A stretch of DNA of 64,000 bases from Cryptosporangium arvum DSM 44712. Lineage in GTDB: Bacteria > Actinomycetota > Actinomycetes > Mycobacteriales > Cryptosporangiaceae. The stretch spans positions 2,976,001-3,040,000 of the forward strand of contig NZ_KK073874.1 in assembly GCF_000585375.1 (NCBI RefSeq). The letters run 5' to 3'. Under the pieces are notes generated by a model that did not search any database, was not told where the DNA came from, and saw only the letters and a list, made by a program, of their open reading frames with translations. Below are positions 43,151-54,379 of the stretch, in pieces (within the stretch, counting starts at the first letter, position 1; the number at the start of each line of letters is the position of its first letter). Both the position numbers and the translations under genes were made by a program.

Positions 43151-44899
43151 ATGCGATCAGCGAAGTTAGTGACCGTCGGGGTTCTGGCGGTGGCGCTCGC
43201 GGCAGCGGGCTGCACCAAGAACACCGGGAGCGACAACAACGACGACAACAACAACCAAGAGGCCGCGACGCAGTCCGCGACGCTGGCGGAGAACTCCGAT
43301 GGCCCCGCGCCCGACGTTCCCGGCGCGAAGCCCGGAGGCACGGTCACGATCTACACCAGCGGCGACTTCGAGCATCTCGATCCACAGCAGAACTACGTGG
43401 TGCCGTCCCAGACGGTCGGCTCCAACCTGCTGTACCGCTCGCTGCTGCAGTACCGGGAGAACGGCGACGGCAAGCTGGAGCTCGTCGGTGACCTCACCAC
43501 CAATACCGGTGAGGAGTCCAACGGCGGCAAGACCTGGAAGTTCACGCTCAAGGACGGCCTGAAGTACGAGGACGGCACGCCGATCACCGCGAACGACGTC
43601 GCCTACGGCATCGCCCGCTCGTTCAGCCCCGACCTGCCGAACGGCCCGCACTACATCCAGCAGTGGCTGGTCGGCAGCGGTGACTACAACGCGAAGTACA
43701 AGGGCCCCTACGACGGCGGCGCGAAGATCCCGCCGGGGGTCGAGGTGCCCGACGCGAAGACGATCGTCTTCAACTTCCCGACGCCGCACGCGGACGCTCC
43801 GTTCGCGATGGCGCTGCCGACGACGACCCCGGTGCCGCCGTCGAAGGACACCAAGGTCCAGTACGACAACCGGCCGTTCTCGTCCGGGCCGTACAAGATC
43901 CAGGAGTACCGCCGCGGCCAGCAGATGACGCTGGTGCGCAACACGAACTGGGACGCCAAGACCGACCCGATCCGCCACCAGTTCCCGGAGAAGTACGTCG
44001 TCGACTTCACCCGCACCGCGGAGCAGGCCAGCGAGCTGCTCCTCGCCGACGGGGGCGCGGCGCAGACCGGACTGTCGTTCCAGGACCTGCAGATCCCGGC
44101 CAGCGTCTACCCGAAGGTGATCGCGAACGCGGACGCGAAGAAGCGGATCCTCACCGGCACGACGCAGTTCGTCTGGATGTTCGACTTCAACCTGCAGCGG
44201 ATGAAGGACATCAACGTCCGGAAGGCGTTCAACTACGCGCTCGACCGCGAGGGCCTGCTGAAGGTGTGGGGTTCGTACTCCGGTGACCCGGCGACGACGA
44301 TCCTGTCGCCGACGACGTCCGGGTACGAGCAGTACAACCAGTACGACGGCGGCAAGAACGGCGACCCGGCGAAGGCCAAGGAGCTGCTCGGCAACAAGCG
44401 GGTGCCGCTCACCTACGCCTACCGCAACACCGAGCGCAACCAGGCCGTGGCCGCGTTCCTGCGCAGCAGCATGAAAGAGGCCGGGTTCGACCTGACGATC
44501 CAGCCGGTGGACGAGGACCAGTACTACACGGTGCTCGGCGCGAAGGACAACCAGTTCGACGTCTACATGCAGGGCTGGGGTTCGGACTGGCCGGGCGGCG
44601 CGGCGATCATCCCGCCGCTGTTCGACGGGCGCGCGATCACGCCGACCGGCAACCAGAACATCACGTACCTCAACGACGACCAGGTCAACAAGGAGATGGA
44701 CGAGATCCTCGCGCTCAGCGACCTCACCGAGGCGAGCAAGCGGTGGGCGAAGCTGGACAAGGACATGATGACGCGGATCGTGCCGATCGCCCCGGCGATC
44801 TACGACAAGCAGACGACGATGTACGGCTCGAAGATCGGCGGCATCTACCTGAGCGCGCCGTACGGCAACTCGGGGCTGAACAACCTCTTCGTGAAGTAG
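43151..44899 (+). CDS. ABC transporter solute-binding lipoprotein (SBP_bac_5, peptide/nickel type)
   Basis: A 582-residue extracytoplasmic binding protein. The signal peptide ends in lipobox LAAAGC with Cys21, followed by an Asn/Asp-rich tether. The family 5 layout shows GGTVTIYTSGDFEHLDPQ at the start of the mature domain, LKDGLKYEDGTPITANDVAY, VRKAFNYALDREGL and QFDVYMQGWGSDWPGG. Family members bind oligopeptides, sugars or metals. No permease or ATPase genes of the Opp/Dpp type are adjacent, so it is an orphan. It ends at a strong hairpin. ATG 43151 is 11 bases after a GGAGGAG site. Confidence 0.93.
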   Translation: MRSAKLVTVGVLAVALAAAGCTKNTGSDNNDDNNNQEAATQSATLAENSDGPAPDVPGAKPGGTVTIYTSGDFEHLDPQQNYVVPSQTVGSNLLYRSLLQYRENGDGKLELVGDLTTNTGEESNGGKTWKFTLKDGLKYEDGTPITANDVAYGIARSFSPDLPNGPHYIQQWLVGSGDYNAKYKGPYDGGAKIPPGVEVPDAKTIVFNFPTPHADAPFAMALPTTTPVPPSKDTKVQYDNRPFSSGPYKIQEYRRGQQMTLVRNTNWDAKTDPIRHQFPEKYVVDFTRTAEQASELLLADGGAAQTGLSFQDLQIPASVYPKVIANADAKKRILTGTTQFVWMFDFNLQRMKDINVRKAFNYALDREGLLKVWGSYSGDPATTILSPTTSGYEQYNQYDGGKNGDPAKAKELLGNKRVPLTYAYRNTERNQAVAAFLRSSMKEAGFDLTIQPVDEDQYYTVLGAKDNQFDVYMQGWGSDWPGGAAIIPPLFDGRAITPTGNQNITYLNDDQVNKEMDEILALSDLTEASKRWAKLDKDMMTRIVPIAPAIYDKQTTMYGSKIGGIYLSAPYGNSGLNNLFVK

Positions 44900-44912
44900 T
44901 AGCCGCGGGCTT

Positions 44913-44948
44913 CCGCCGCCGGGACGTCAGCCGACGTCCCGGCGGCGG
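44913..44948. terminator. Terminator hairpin between binding protein and ABC-2 permease
   Basis: A perfect 16-bp stem (44913–44928 with 44933–44948) with a 4-base loop begins 13 bases after the binding-protein stop. The right arm region 44927–44948 is also directly repeated at 44954–44975, where it encodes the last residues and stop of the opposing permease gene. It can serve both convergent genes. Confidence 0.8.
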
Positions 44949-44953
44949 TGTCA

Positions 44954-46525
44954 TCAGCCGACGTCCCGGCGGCGGAAGCCGGCCAGGCCGGCCGCGGCCA
45001 GCGCCGCCGCCACCACCGTGAGCCCGACGAGGGGCGCGGTGCGGAGCGAATCGCCCGGCAGCTTCGGGACGTGGGCGAACGGGGACACGTCGATCAGCCA
45101 CTGGCTCAGACCGAGCAGCGCCCCCAGCTCCAGCGCGAGGACGCAGGCGATCAGCCCGCCCCAGGCCAGCACGCTCCACCGCGGCACCAGCCCGAACAGC
45201 GCGACGCCGAACCCGGCCAGTACCCACGCCGCCGGGGTCTGCACCAGCGCGGCCGCCAGCAGGCGCGGCACCTGCCCACTGACGTCCGCGGTCTCCAGAC
45301 CGTAGGTCACCCCGCCCGCCAGCCCGGCGACGGCCAGCAGGAGCGGCGTCCCGAGCACCGCGAACGCCAGGTGCCCCAGCGCCCAGCGCAGCCGCCCGAC
45401 CGGCGTCGCCAGCAGCGGCTCGACGCGCTGCGACGCTTCCTCGGTGCGCATCCGGAGCGTCGCCTGCACGGTGTAGGCCGCGATCGTCAGCCCCATGATG
45501 CCGAACACGGCCGCGAGGTAGGCGTCGACGATCCCGGCGTCGCCCCCGAGCCGGGCCAGCACATCGGTGATGTTCGCATTGGACTCGAGGGAGTCCGAGA
45601 GCCCGTCGGCCGAGCCGCCGAGCACCGCACCGGCGAACACCATCGCGACGATCCACCCGAGCAGCACCCCGCGCTGCAGACGCCAGGCGAGCGCGAACGG
45701 CGAGCCCAGCGAACCGGACCCGGGCGCCGGCCGTTCCGGCACCAGGCTCGCGCCGACGTCCCGGCGCTCGACCAGCGCGTAGGCCAGCACCACCAGCCCC
45801 GAGGTCACCGCGAGCGTCAGCACCGGCACCCACCAGCGCTCGTCGGCGAACGCGCGGGTGCGCATCGCCCACCCGATCGGGGACGCCCAGCTCAGCCACG
45901 TCGGCCCGGTGTCGCCGAGCGCCCGGGCCAGGTACGCGGCCCCCAGCACGCCGGCGGCGATCCCGGTCGCGGAGCGACCGGCGCCGACCAGCTGCGCGGC
46001 CACCGCCGCGACCCCGGCGAACAGCAGCCCGGTGACGGTGGTGGCCAGCCCGAACGCGACCGAGCCCGCGACCGGCAGACCGGTCGCCGCGAGGAGCGCC
46101 GCCACCAGCACCCCGGCGGCGACGTCCGCGATCGCGGCCACCAGCAGCGCCGCGGTGAGCGGTGCGTACCGGCCGGTCGCGGCCGAGCCGACCAGCTCCA
46201 GGCGGCCGGTCTCCTCCTCGGCGCGGGTGTGGCGCACCACGGTGAGCAGGCTCATGAGCGCGACCAGGACGAACTCGGTCGCGCCGATCTTCCAGGCGGT
46301 GAGGCCGCCGAGCGTGACCGAGAACAGCGCCCCGTTGATCGCCTCCAGTGCGGGGTTGGCGAGGATGCCGCTGACGTCCCGGATGTCGGCGTCGGTGGGG
46401 TAGAGGCCCTGGTACTGCGCCGCGGTGGCGGCCGGCATCACCGCGAGCACGAGGACCCAGATCGGCAGGCGCACCCGGTCGAGGCGCAGACCCAGGCGCA
46501 CCAGGGTGGCGGTCCCGGCGAACAT
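44954..46525 (-). CDS. ABC-2 type exporter permease (12-TM fused type)
   Basis: A 523-residue membrane protein with about twelve hydrophobic segments in two similar halves, each holding an EE(T/A)xR cytoplasmic loop (AEEETGRLELVGSAATGR and TEEASQRVEPLLATPVGR). This is the pattern of actinobacterial antibiotic exporter permeases such as TnrB3-like proteins. It starts with ATG 46525 overlapping the ATPase stop by one base (TGATG). Last in a tetR–ATPase–permease operon, its substrate is probably a drug that the TetR senses. Confidence 0.9.
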   Translation of the reverse strand: MFAGTATLVRLGLRLDRVRLPIWVLVLAVMPAATAAQYQGLYPTDADIRDVSGILANPALEAINGALFSVTLGGLTAWKIGATEFVLVALMSLLTVVRHTRAEEETGRLELVGSAATGRYAPLTAALLVAAIADVAAGVLVAALLAATGLPVAGSVAFGLATTVTGLLFAGVAAVAAQLVGAGRSATGIAAGVLGAAYLARALGDTGPTWLSWASPIGWAMRTRAFADERWWVPVLTLAVTSGLVVLAYALVERRDVGASLVPERPAPGSGSLGSPFALAWRLQRGVLLGWIVAMVFAGAVLGGSADGLSDSLESNANITDVLARLGGDAGIVDAYLAAVFGIMGLTIAAYTVQATLRMRTEEASQRVEPLLATPVGRLRWALGHLAFAVLGTPLLLAVAGLAGGVTYGLETADVSGQVPRLLAAALVQTPAAWVLAGFGVALFGLVPRWSVLAWGGLIACVLALELGALLGLSQWLIDVSPFAHVPKLPGDSLRTAPLVGLTVVAAALAAAGLAGFRRRDVG

Positions 46526-47403
46526 CAGGCCACCGCCTCGTAGTGCGAGAGGAAGAGCTCCTCCAGCGTCGGCGGCCGGCTCTCCAGGCTGCGGATGCCG
46601 ATCCCGGCCAGCTGACGCATCACGTGGTCCAGGTCGGCGTTCTCCACGGTGAACGTGACCCGGTCCCCGCGGACCACCAGGTCGTGCACCCGGTCGAGGT
46701 GCGCGGGCCCGGCCAGCTCGGCCCGGATCGACGTCCGCGACAGGTGACGCAGCTCGGCGAGCGTGCCGCTCTCCACGGTCCGGCCGTCGCGGATGATCGT
46801 CACGCGGTCGGCGAGCGCCTCCACCTCGGACAGGATGTGGCTGGAGAGCAGCACGGTTCGGCCCTCGGTCGCGACGAACTCGGCGACCGACGCGCGGAAG
46901 ACCTCCTCCATCAGCGGGTCCAGGCCGGAGGTCGGCTCGTCGAGGATCAGCAGGTCGGCCTCGGACGCGAACGCGGCGACCAGCGCGACCTTCTGCCGGT
47001 TGCCCTTGGAGTAGGCGCGGCCCTTCTTGCGGGGGTCGAGCTGGAACCGTTCGAGCAGCTCGGTGCGGCGCTTCTGGTTGACGCCGCCGCGCAGCCGGCC
47101 GAGCAGGTCGACGATCTCGCCGCCGGAGAGGTTCGGCCACAGCGTGACGTCGCCGGGGACGTAGGCGAGGCGCCGGTGCAGCGTGGTGGCGTCCTTCCAC
47201 GGGTCGCCGCCGAGCAGCCTCGCGGTGCCGCCGTCGGAGCGGGCCAGCCCCAGCAGGATGCGGATCGTGGTGGTCTTCCCGGCGCCGTTCGGGCCGAGGA
47301 AGCCGTGGACCTCGCCGGTGCGGACGGCGAGGTCGAGCCCGTTGAGGGCCCTGGTGGGGCCGAAGTTCTTGATGAGACCGGAAACCGAGACGGCGTCGGT
47401 CAT
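46525..47403 (-). CDS. ABC-2 type exporter, ATP-binding protein
   Basis: A 292-residue ATPase. Walker [11 protein letters not shown] is at 37–46 and Walker B is [15 protein letters not shown]. The signature loop reads YSKGNRQKV instead of LSGGQ, a variant shared by this exporter subfamily. A C-terminal domain of about 70 residues follows the nucleotide-binding domain. ATG 47403 overlaps the tetR stop (ATGA) and follows AAGGAG. It energises the 12-TM permease downstream. Confidence 0.92.
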   Translation of the reverse strand: MTDAVSVSGLIKNFGPTRALNGLDLAVRTGEVHGFLGPNGAGKTTTIRILLGLARSDGGTARLLGGDPWKDATTLHRRLAYVPGDVTLWPNLSGGEIVDLLGRLRGGVNQKRRTELLERFQLDPRKKGRAYSKGNRQKVALVAAFASEADLLILDEPTSGLDPLMEEVFRASVAEFVATEGRTVLLSSHILSEVEALADRVTIIRDGRTVESGTLAELRHLSRTSIRAELAGPAHLDRVHDLVVRGDRVTFTVENADLDHVMRQLAGIGIRSLESRPPTLEELFLSHYEAVA

Positions 47404-48041
47404 CGTGCGCTCCTTGAGGGAGGATCCGGGTAGAGGGCGGCTCGCGCCTGTTCGGCGAGCTCGGTGCTGATCAGCGGGTGCGAGTAGATCTCGAGCATCG
47501 CCAGCGCGACGCGCCGGTCGCCGTCGTCGGAGAGGATGTCGACGCCCAGCACCCGGGACAGGTGCTCGTGGAGCAGCGGGATGCCGAGCACCATCGCGGT
47601 GTAGAGGGCGCCGCGGGTGTGCGTGTCGGTGCCGGGCCGGTCGGTGCGGGTCTCGTCCGCGGCGGCGACCCACTGCGTCGTCATCGCGGCGAGCTGGTCG
47701 AACATGGTCGCGATCGTGGACGATCCGTCCAGCAGGGCACGGGCGAGGTAGCGCTGGAACGGGCGGAGCGCCTCACGGTCCACCGAGGCGCCGAAGGTGC
47801 CGGTCGCGCTGGCCGCCGTGACGTCGTCGTTGGTGCGGCGGATCTCGTCCATGACATAGGCGTCCACGGCGTCGCGCAGCGCCTCTTTTGATCCGAAGTG
47901 GTGGCGGAGCAGGCCGGGGGAGACCCCGGCCTCGGCCGCGATGCTACGGATCGTCGCTTTCTGGAACCCGACGTCGGCGAACTGGGTGAGCGCGGCCTGC
48001 CGGATGCGGGCGCGTGCGGTCAGGTCGTCGGGGTCGGGCAC
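47400..48041 (-). CDS. TetR-family transcriptional regulator of the ABC exporter
   Basis: A 213-residue repressor. [20 protein letters not shown] and [20 protein letters not shown] form the HTH; the ligand domain contains [23 protein letters not shown] 48041 follows GAGAGG with eight-base spacing. It is coupled to the ABC exporter genes and a palindrome lies just upstream, so autoregulation with drug-induced derepression is predicted. Confidence 0.9.
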   Translation of the reverse strand: MPDPDDLTARARIRQAALTQFADVGFQKATIRSIAAEAGVSPGLLRHHFGSKEALRDAVDAYVMDEIRRTNDDVTAASATGTFGASVDREALRPFQRYLARALLDGSSTIATMFDQLAAMTTQWVAAADETRTDRPGTDTHTRGALYTAMVLGIPLLHEHLSRVLGVDILSDDGDRRVALAMLEIYSHPLISTELAEQARAALYPDPPSRSAR

Positions 48042-48062
48042 GGTGATCCTCTCGTCGGCTAT

Positions 48063-48090
48063 ACATCCGTGTAGTCGACTGTACGCTTGT
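48063..48090. promoter_or_regulatory. Quasi-palindromic operator upstream of tetR–ABC operon
   Basis: The 18-bp core 48068–48085 is centred on AGTCGACT and matches its reverse complement at 14 of 18 positions; ACA and TGT at the outer edges extend the symmetry to 28 bp. It lies 22–50 bases upstream of the tetR GTG and abuts the SDR stop codon. It is the expected binding site for the TetR protein encoded next. Confidence 0.65.
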
Positions 48091-48819
48091 CTAGGGGTTC
48101 ACGACATAGCGCGCCGGAACTTCGCCGCCTCCGTGGACGGCGAGGTCGGCACCGTTGACGTAGGAGGCCAGCTCGCCGCCCAGGAACAGGCAGGCGTTGG
48201 CGATGTCGGCGGGTTCGGCGAGGCGACCGGCCGGGATCAGGCTCGCGGTCTGCTCGGTGTAGCGGGCGGCCTCGGTGCGGATGAGCCCGGCCGTGATGTG
48301 GTTGACCCGCACGTCCGGGCCCCACTCCAGCGCCAGCGCCTTGGTGAGCGTGAGCAGGCCGGCCTTCGCCGCCGAGTACGCCGCCGTGCCCGGCTGCGGA
48401 TCCGTGGCCGACACGCTGCCGATGTTGACGATCGAGCCGCCGGTCTCCTGGGTCCGCATCACCCGGTACGCCGCCTGGGAGACGTAGAACGGCGCCAGCA
48501 GGTTGAGCGCCACGACCTTCTCGACGAAACGGGGCGACACCGTGGCCGCGTCCGCCTCGGGCGAGCCGCCGGCGTTGTTGATCAGCACGTCCAGCCGCCC
48601 GAAGCGGTCCACCGCGGCGTCCACCAGGGCGTCGACCGAGGCCGGGTCACGGACGTCGGTCTTCACGAACAGGCCTGGCGCCGGCTCGTCCGGCTCGTTG
48701 CGCGCGCAGACCACGACCGCGGCGCCGGCCCGGGCGAACGTCTCGGCGACGACCCGCCCGATGCCCTTCGTGCCGCCGGTGACCAGCACGGTCCGTCCGG
48801 TGAAGTCCAGCGCCGCCAT
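48091..48819 (-). CDS. Short-chain dehydrogenase/reductase (SDR)
   Basis: A 242-residue classical SDR. TGGTKGIG is at 14–21 (NAD(P) binding), NNAG at 81–84, catalytic Ser in GSVSATD, and YSAAK at 148–152. AALDFTGRTVLVTGG is a typical start. The cofactor-preferring residue after β2 is in CARNEPD, which suggests NADP but is not decisive. It lies upstream of the tetR–ABC operon on the same strand with the operator between. Substrate is unknown. Confidence 0.93.
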   Translation of the reverse strand: MAALDFTGRTVLVTGGTKGIGRVVAETFARAGAAVVVCARNEPDEPAPGLFVKTDVRDPASVDALVDAAVDRFGRLDVLINNAGGSPEADAATVSPRFVEKVVALNLLAPFYVSQAAYRVMRTQETGGSIVNIGSVSATDPQPGTAAYSAAKAGLLTLTKALALEWGPDVRVNHITAGLIRTEAARYTEQTASLIPAGRLAEPADIANACLFLGGELASYVNGADLAVHGGGEVPARYVVNP

Positions 48820-48870
48820 ACCCGCTCCTTCGCGTCGGTGTGGCGGCGACCCTACGACGCTCCGGCCCGG

Positions 48871-48891
48871 CCCGGGGCGGCTTTCCCCGGG
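48871..48891 (-). terminator. Possible terminator downstream of the GGDEF-like gene
   Basis: Perfect 7-base GC-only arms (48871–48877, 48885–48891) with a 7-base loop lie seven bases past the stop codon of the GAF–GGDEF gene and upstream of the SDR start. Low-complexity G/C runs make this less certain. Confidence 0.4.
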
Positions 48892-48897
48892 GCCGCG

Positions 48898-49923
48898 CTA
48901 CGAGGCGACCGAGAGGCGGCGGACGGGGCCGGCGGCCTCGCGGGCACGGTTCATCGCGGCGTCGGCGTCCCCGACGATCTCGTCGATCGAGGCGCCGGTG
49001 CCCGGAGCGCGCAGGGCCACGCCGATCGACCCGCCGATCGTCACCGGGTGCCCGTCCGCGGTGATCGGCGCCCGCAGCGCGCTGATCAGACGCTCCGCGA
49101 CCGCGGTGGCCGCGTCGGCGTCCCGGACCCCACCGAGCACCAGACCGAACTCGGCGACGTCGAGGCGCACCGCGAGGTCCCCGGGGCCGACCATGCCGCG
49201 CAGCCGGTCGGCCACCGCGCACAGGACGTCGTCACCGGCCCGGGCCCCGAGCGCTTCGGTGATCTGGTCGAACCGGTCGAGGTCGAGCAGCAGGAACGCG
49301 GTGAAACCCTCGGCCGGACCGCCGTGCAGGGCGGCCTCGAGCCGCTGGCGCAGCAGCTCGCGGTTGGCCAGCCCGGTGAGCGGGTCGTGGTAGGCCCGGT
49401 GCAGCAGCTCCTCGGTGAGCGCGAGCCCGGCCAGGCTCGCCGCGACCTGGCTGGTCCAGGAGCACAGGGCCGCGCGCACCGCCGGGGTGAGCGGCGCGTT
49501 CGCCGACACCGACAGCACGCCGACGTCACGCCCGCCGGCCCGCAACCGGATGACCAGGACGCCGCCCCGGCGCGGCGCGAGGTCGGACTCCGGCCGTTCC
49601 AGGTAGATCGCTTCACCCCGGCGGAGCGCGGCGACCAGGTGCTCGGGCAGCTCGTCGAAGTCCACGACCCGGCCGATCGCGCTGGCGGTCCGTTCCCCGG
49701 CCGTGGCCACGATCTCGTGGCGCAGGTCGTGGCCGATGCCGAGCATCACCCGGACGCCCTTGGCGCCGGCGCTGCCGGCGATCGCCGCCGCCGTCTCGAC
49801 CGCGGTGCTCTGCACGACGTCGCGATCACCGCTCGCCGCGAGCCTCGCCGCGCCCTCCGCGACCGCGCGCTCCCGCTCGAGAGCCTGGTCGCGCAGTGCT
49901 CGGCCAGGTCGCTGAACGCGCAT
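48898..49923 (-). CDS. GAF–GGDEF protein with degenerate active site
   Basis: A 341-residue cytoplasmic protein. A GAF-like domain (about 30–170, VQSTAVETAAAIAGSAGAKG onward) precedes a GGDEF fold (about 178–335) starting HDPLTGLANRELLRQRLEAA. The catalytic GG(D/E)EF loop reads DVAEF at 255–259 after AVRL, so both Gly residues and one acidic residue are lost. It is unlikely to make cyclic di-GMP; it may bind GTP or act in protein contacts. No EAL domain follows. The start is the ATG at 49923. Confidence 0.87.
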   Translation of the reverse strand: MRVQRPGRALRDQALERERAVAEGAARLAASGDRDVVQSTAVETAAAIAGSAGAKGVRVMLGIGHDLRHEIVATAGERTASAIGRVVDFDELPEHLVAALRRGEAIYLERPESDLAPRRGGVLVIRLRAGGRDVGVLSVSANAPLTPAVRAALCSWTSQVAASLAGLALTEELLHRAYHDPLTGLANRELLRQRLEAALHGGPAEGFTAFLLLDLDRFDQITEALGARAGDDVLCAVADRLRGMVGPGDLAVRLDVAEFGLVLGGVRDADAATAVAERLISALRAPITADGHPVTIGGSIGVALRAPGTGASIDEIVGDADAAMNRAREAAGPVRRLSVAS

Positions 49924-49998
49924 CGTTGCCCCCGCAGGCGTCCGGAACGTTTCGCCGCAGGATCGGCGGCTAGCGCCCGGAACTGAGGTTTTGTGCGT

Positions 49999-50796
49999 TC
50001 ACGCTCGCCGCAGCAGGGTCTCGGCGTGGCGCAGCACCGGCGAGTCGACCATCCGGCCCTCGAAGCGGAACACCCCGCGTTCGCCGCGGGCGGCCTCGAG
50101 CACGCGCCGGGCCCACTCGACCTCACCGGGCGGCGGCGTGTACGCCGCGCGGATCACCGGCACCTGGCTCGGGTGGATCGCGACCGTGCCGTCGAAGCCG
50201 ATCGCCACCGCGTCCTCGGCCTCCGCGCGCTGGCCGTCGAGGTCGGCGATGTCGAGGTGGACGGTGTCGAGCGCGAGCCGCCCGTGCGCCTTCGCGGCCA
50301 GCAGGGTGGTGGAGCGGACCTGCTGGTGCACGTGCCGGAACCGCCCGTCGGCGTACCGGGCCGAGCTCCCGCCCAGCGCCGCGGTGAGGTCCTCCGGGCC
50401 CCACATGAGGCCGATCGTGTTCTCCGCGGCGGCGAGGTCGGCCACCGCCAGGGCACCGTGGGGCGACTCCACCAGCGCGACGACCTCGAACGGGCGCAGC
50501 GCGGAGACCTGGGCCGCCGACTCGGCCTTCGGGAGCATCACCCGCCGGTAGGGGGTGTCGCGCAGCGCCCGGAGATCGTCGGTGGGGTCACCGGCGTTGA
50601 CGCGCACGACCGTGCGCCCGGGGTCGAGCGGCGTCGCGGCGAGCGCCCGCCGGGCCGCGTCCTTGTCGGCCGGCGCGACGGCGTCCTCCAGGTCGAGGAT
50701 CACCACGTCGGCGGCGGCCGCGGCCTTGGCGTAGCGGTCCGGCCGGTCGGCCGGGCAGAACAACCAGGCCGGCCCGGCCGGAGTCCACGTGCTCAC
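49999..50796 (-). CDS. HpcH/HpaI aldolase/citrate lyase-like CoA ester lyase (CitE-like)
   Basis: A 265-residue TIM-barrel protein. [16 protein letters not shown] starts the barrel; [26 protein letters not shown] with the substrate Arg, [16 protein letters not shown] with the metal Glu, and [14 protein letters not shown] are as in CitE/Mcl-like lyases. Related actinobacterial proteins act as (3S)-citramalyl- or β-hydroxyacyl-CoA lyases. It is coupled (GTGA) to the carboxylase α-subunit gene upstream; the same accD1–accA1–citE association is found in the mycobacterial leucine-degradation locus. A role in leucine/branched-acyl breakdown is likely. Confidence 0.88.
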   Translation of the reverse strand: MSTWTPAGPAWLFCPADRPDRYAKAAAAADVVILDLEDAVAPADKDAARRALAATPLDPGRTVVRVNAGDPTDDLRALRDTPYRRVMLPKAESAAQVSALRPFEVVALVESPHGALAVADLAAAENTIGLMWGPEDLTAALGGSSARYADGRFRHVHQQVRSTTLLAAKAHGRLALDTVHLDIADLDGQRAEAEDAVAIGFDGTVAIHPSQVPVIRAAYTPPPGEVEWARRVLEAARGERGVFRFEGRMVDSPVLRHAETLLRRA

Positions 50797-52811
50797 GTCG
50801 GGTCGCTCGCTTTCGTTCCGACGCCGGCCCCGGCGTCACCCCCGGCGTCGCCCTCGGCCTCGACCCGGGCCAGCACCTGGCCGACGCTCACCCGGTCGCC
50901 CAGCGCCACGGCCAGGCGCAGCGTGCCGTCGGCCGGCGCGGTGAGCACGTGTTCCATCTTCATCGCCTCGACGACGACGACCGGGGCGCCGGCCGTGACC
51001 GGGTCGCCGTCGGCGGCGTGCACGGCGATGATCGCGCCCGGCATCGGGCTGGCGAGTTCGGCTGTGGCCTCGGCGGCCGCGTCGGGCCGGGCCGGGCGGG
51101 GGCCCAGGAGCCGGAGTGCGGCCGTGACGCCCCCGGCCGCCGCGATCCAGGTGGTGTCACCGTCGGCGGCGACCCGGTAGCGCCGGCGCTCCCCGTCGAG
51201 GCCCAGTACCAGCGTCGTCCGGTCGGACCACGCCACCACGGCCCGCGGAGCACCGCCGTCCACCACCACCGAGCCGCCGTCCGGCGTCCCGGTCAGCCGG
51301 ACCTCGACCGTGCGGTCACCCACCCGCCACCGCGTGACGGTGGCGGCCGGTGCCCCGAGCCGCCATCCCGACGGCTGCGTCCACGGATCGTCGCTCGCCG
51401 CCGCCCACGCCGCGAGCCACCGGGAGGCGGCCGCGGCCACGACCGTCCCGTCGTCCGGGGCGGCCGGGGTGAATTCCGGCAGCCGCCGGTCGAGCAGGGC
51501 GGTGTCGAGGCGCCCGGCCGCGACGTCGGGGTCGGCCAGCAGGAAACGCAGGAATTCGACGTTCGTGGTGACGCCGAGCACGGCGGTGGCCGCGAGCGCC
51601 GTGTCGAGCCGCTGGAGCGCGGTGCTGCGATCCGGCCCGGACGCGATGATCTTCGCCAGCATCGGGTCGTAGTCGCTGCTCACGGTGGTCGAGAGTCTCA
51701 ACCCGGAGTCGACCCTTATCCCGTCGCCGTCCGGTTCGGCCAGGTCGAGGACGCGGCCACCGGTCGGCAGGAACCCGAGCCCGGGGTCCTCGGCGTAGAC
51801 CCGGGCCTCGATCGAGTGCCCGGTGAGCACGACGTCGTCCTGGGTGAACGGCAGCTGCTCCCCGGCGCCGACCCGGAGCTGCAGCTCCACCAGGTCCAGC
51901 CCGGTGACCTCCTCGGTCACCGGGTGTTCGACCTGCAGGCGGGTGTTCATCTCCATGAAGAAGAACTCGTCCGGACGCTCGTCGGAGACCAGGAACTCCA
52001 CCGTGCCGACGCCGACGTAGTCGACGCTGCGTGCGGTGGCCACCGCGGCGGCACCGATCGTCGCCCTGGTGGCGGCGTCCAGCAGCGGCGAGGGCGCTTC
52101 CTCGATCACCTTCTGGTGGCGGCGCTGCAGGCTGCACTCGCGCTCACCCAGGTGGACGACGTGCCCGTGCTGGTCGGCGAGCACCTGCACCTCGATGTGG
52201 CGCGGCCGGGACACGAACCGCTCCAGGAACAGGGTGTCGTCGCCGAAGCCGGCCCGGGCCTCGCGACGGGCGGTGACGAGCGCGCCCGGTAGCCCGGCGG
52301 CGTCGTCGACGCGGTGCATGCCCTTCCCGCCGCCGCCGGCCGAGGGCTTGACCAGCACCGGGAACCCGATGCCCGGCGCCGCGGCGATCAGCTCGTCGTC
52401 GGTGAGCCCGGGCCGCGCGATGCCCGGCACTACCGGCACGCCGAACTGCGCGACCGCGTTCTTCGCCGCGATCTTGTCGCCCATCACCTCGATCGCCTTC
52501 GGCGGCGGGCCGAGGAACACGATTCCGGCGTCGGCGAGCGCCGCCGCGAACTCGGCGTTCTCGGCCAGGAACCCGTAGCCGGGGTGGACGGCCTCGGCGC
52601 CGGTCCGCTGGGCCGCCGCCACGATCGCGGCGATGTCCAGGTAGGCGCGGGCCGGGCCGAGGGCCACCGCGGTGTCCGCCTCGGCGACGTGCCGCGCCTC
52701 GGCGTCGACATCGGTGTGCACGGCCACCGAACGGACGCCGAGCCGGCGCAACGTACGGATCACCCGGACGGCGATCTCGCCGCGGTTGGCCACCAACACG
52801 GTGCGGAACAT
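50793..52811 (-). CDS. accA1: Acyl-CoA carboxylase α-subunit (biotin carboxylase–BCCP fusion)
   Basis: A 672-residue biotin-dependent subunit. The biotin carboxylase half (1–450) starts [20 protein letters not shown], with the ATP-grasp [12 protein letters not shown] and [16 protein letters not shown] central BT-like domain follows. The carboxyl-carrier domain ends with EAMKMEH, biotinylated Lys at about 618. Length and order fit AccA1, which with AccD1 carboxylates 3-methylcrotonyl-CoA in leucine catabolism. It follows accD1 by two bases and overlaps the CitE-like gene by four. Confidence 0.93.
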   Translation of the reverse strand: MFRTVLVANRGEIAVRVIRTLRRLGVRSVAVHTDVDAEARHVAEADTAVALGPARAYLDIAAIVAAAQRTGAEAVHPGYGFLAENAEFAAALADAGIVFLGPPPKAIEVMGDKIAAKNAVAQFGVPVVPGIARPGLTDDELIAAAPGIGFPVLVKPSAGGGGKGMHRVDDAAGLPGALVTARREARAGFGDDTLFLERFVSRPRHIEVQVLADQHGHVVHLGERECSLQRRHQKVIEEAPSPLLDAATRATIGAAAVATARSVDYVGVGTVEFLVSDERPDEFFFMEMNTRLQVEHPVTEEVTGLDLVELQLRVGAGEQLPFTQDDVVLTGHSIEARVYAEDPGLGFLPTGGRVLDLAEPDGDGIRVDSGLRLSTTVSSDYDPMLAKIIASGPDRSTALQRLDTALAATAVLGVTTNVEFLRFLLADPDVAAGRLDTALLDRRLPEFTPAAPDDGTVVAAAASRWLAAWAAASDDPWTQPSGWRLGAPAATVTRWRVGDRTVEVRLTGTPDGGSVVVDGGAPRAVVAWSDRTTLVLGLDGERRRYRVAADGDTTWIAAAGGVTAALRLLGPRPARPDAAAEATAELASPMPGAIIAVHAADGDPVTAGAPVVVVEAMKMEHVLTAPADGTLRLAVALGDRVSVGQVLARVEAEGDAGGDAGAGVGTKASDPT

Positions 52812-52813
52812 GC

Positions 52814-54319
<1,506 letters not shown>

Positions 54320-54338
54320 GGACCGCCTCGCTGGAACT

Positions 54339-54360
54339 CAGTTAATCGCGACTAACTGAA
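54339..54360. promoter_or_regulatory. 22-bp palindromic operator upstream of accD1
   Basis: TCAGTTAATCGCGACTAACTGA matches its reverse complement at 20 of 22 positions, with perfect 7-base arms TCAGTTA/TAACTGA. It lies 20 bases upstream of the accD1 ATG, so a bound repressor would block transcription. The regulator (probably TetR or MerR/LiuR type) is not obvious in the window; HxlR next door has different sites. Confidence 0.75.
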
Positions 54361-54379
54361 TTAGACCGTAGCGGGTTTC

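Noticed and set aside
44948-46543. 531-codon plus-strand frame opposite the ABC-2 permease
   Set aside because: Highly biased Arg/Gln/Pro composition without domains; the membrane protein on the minus strand is clearly real.
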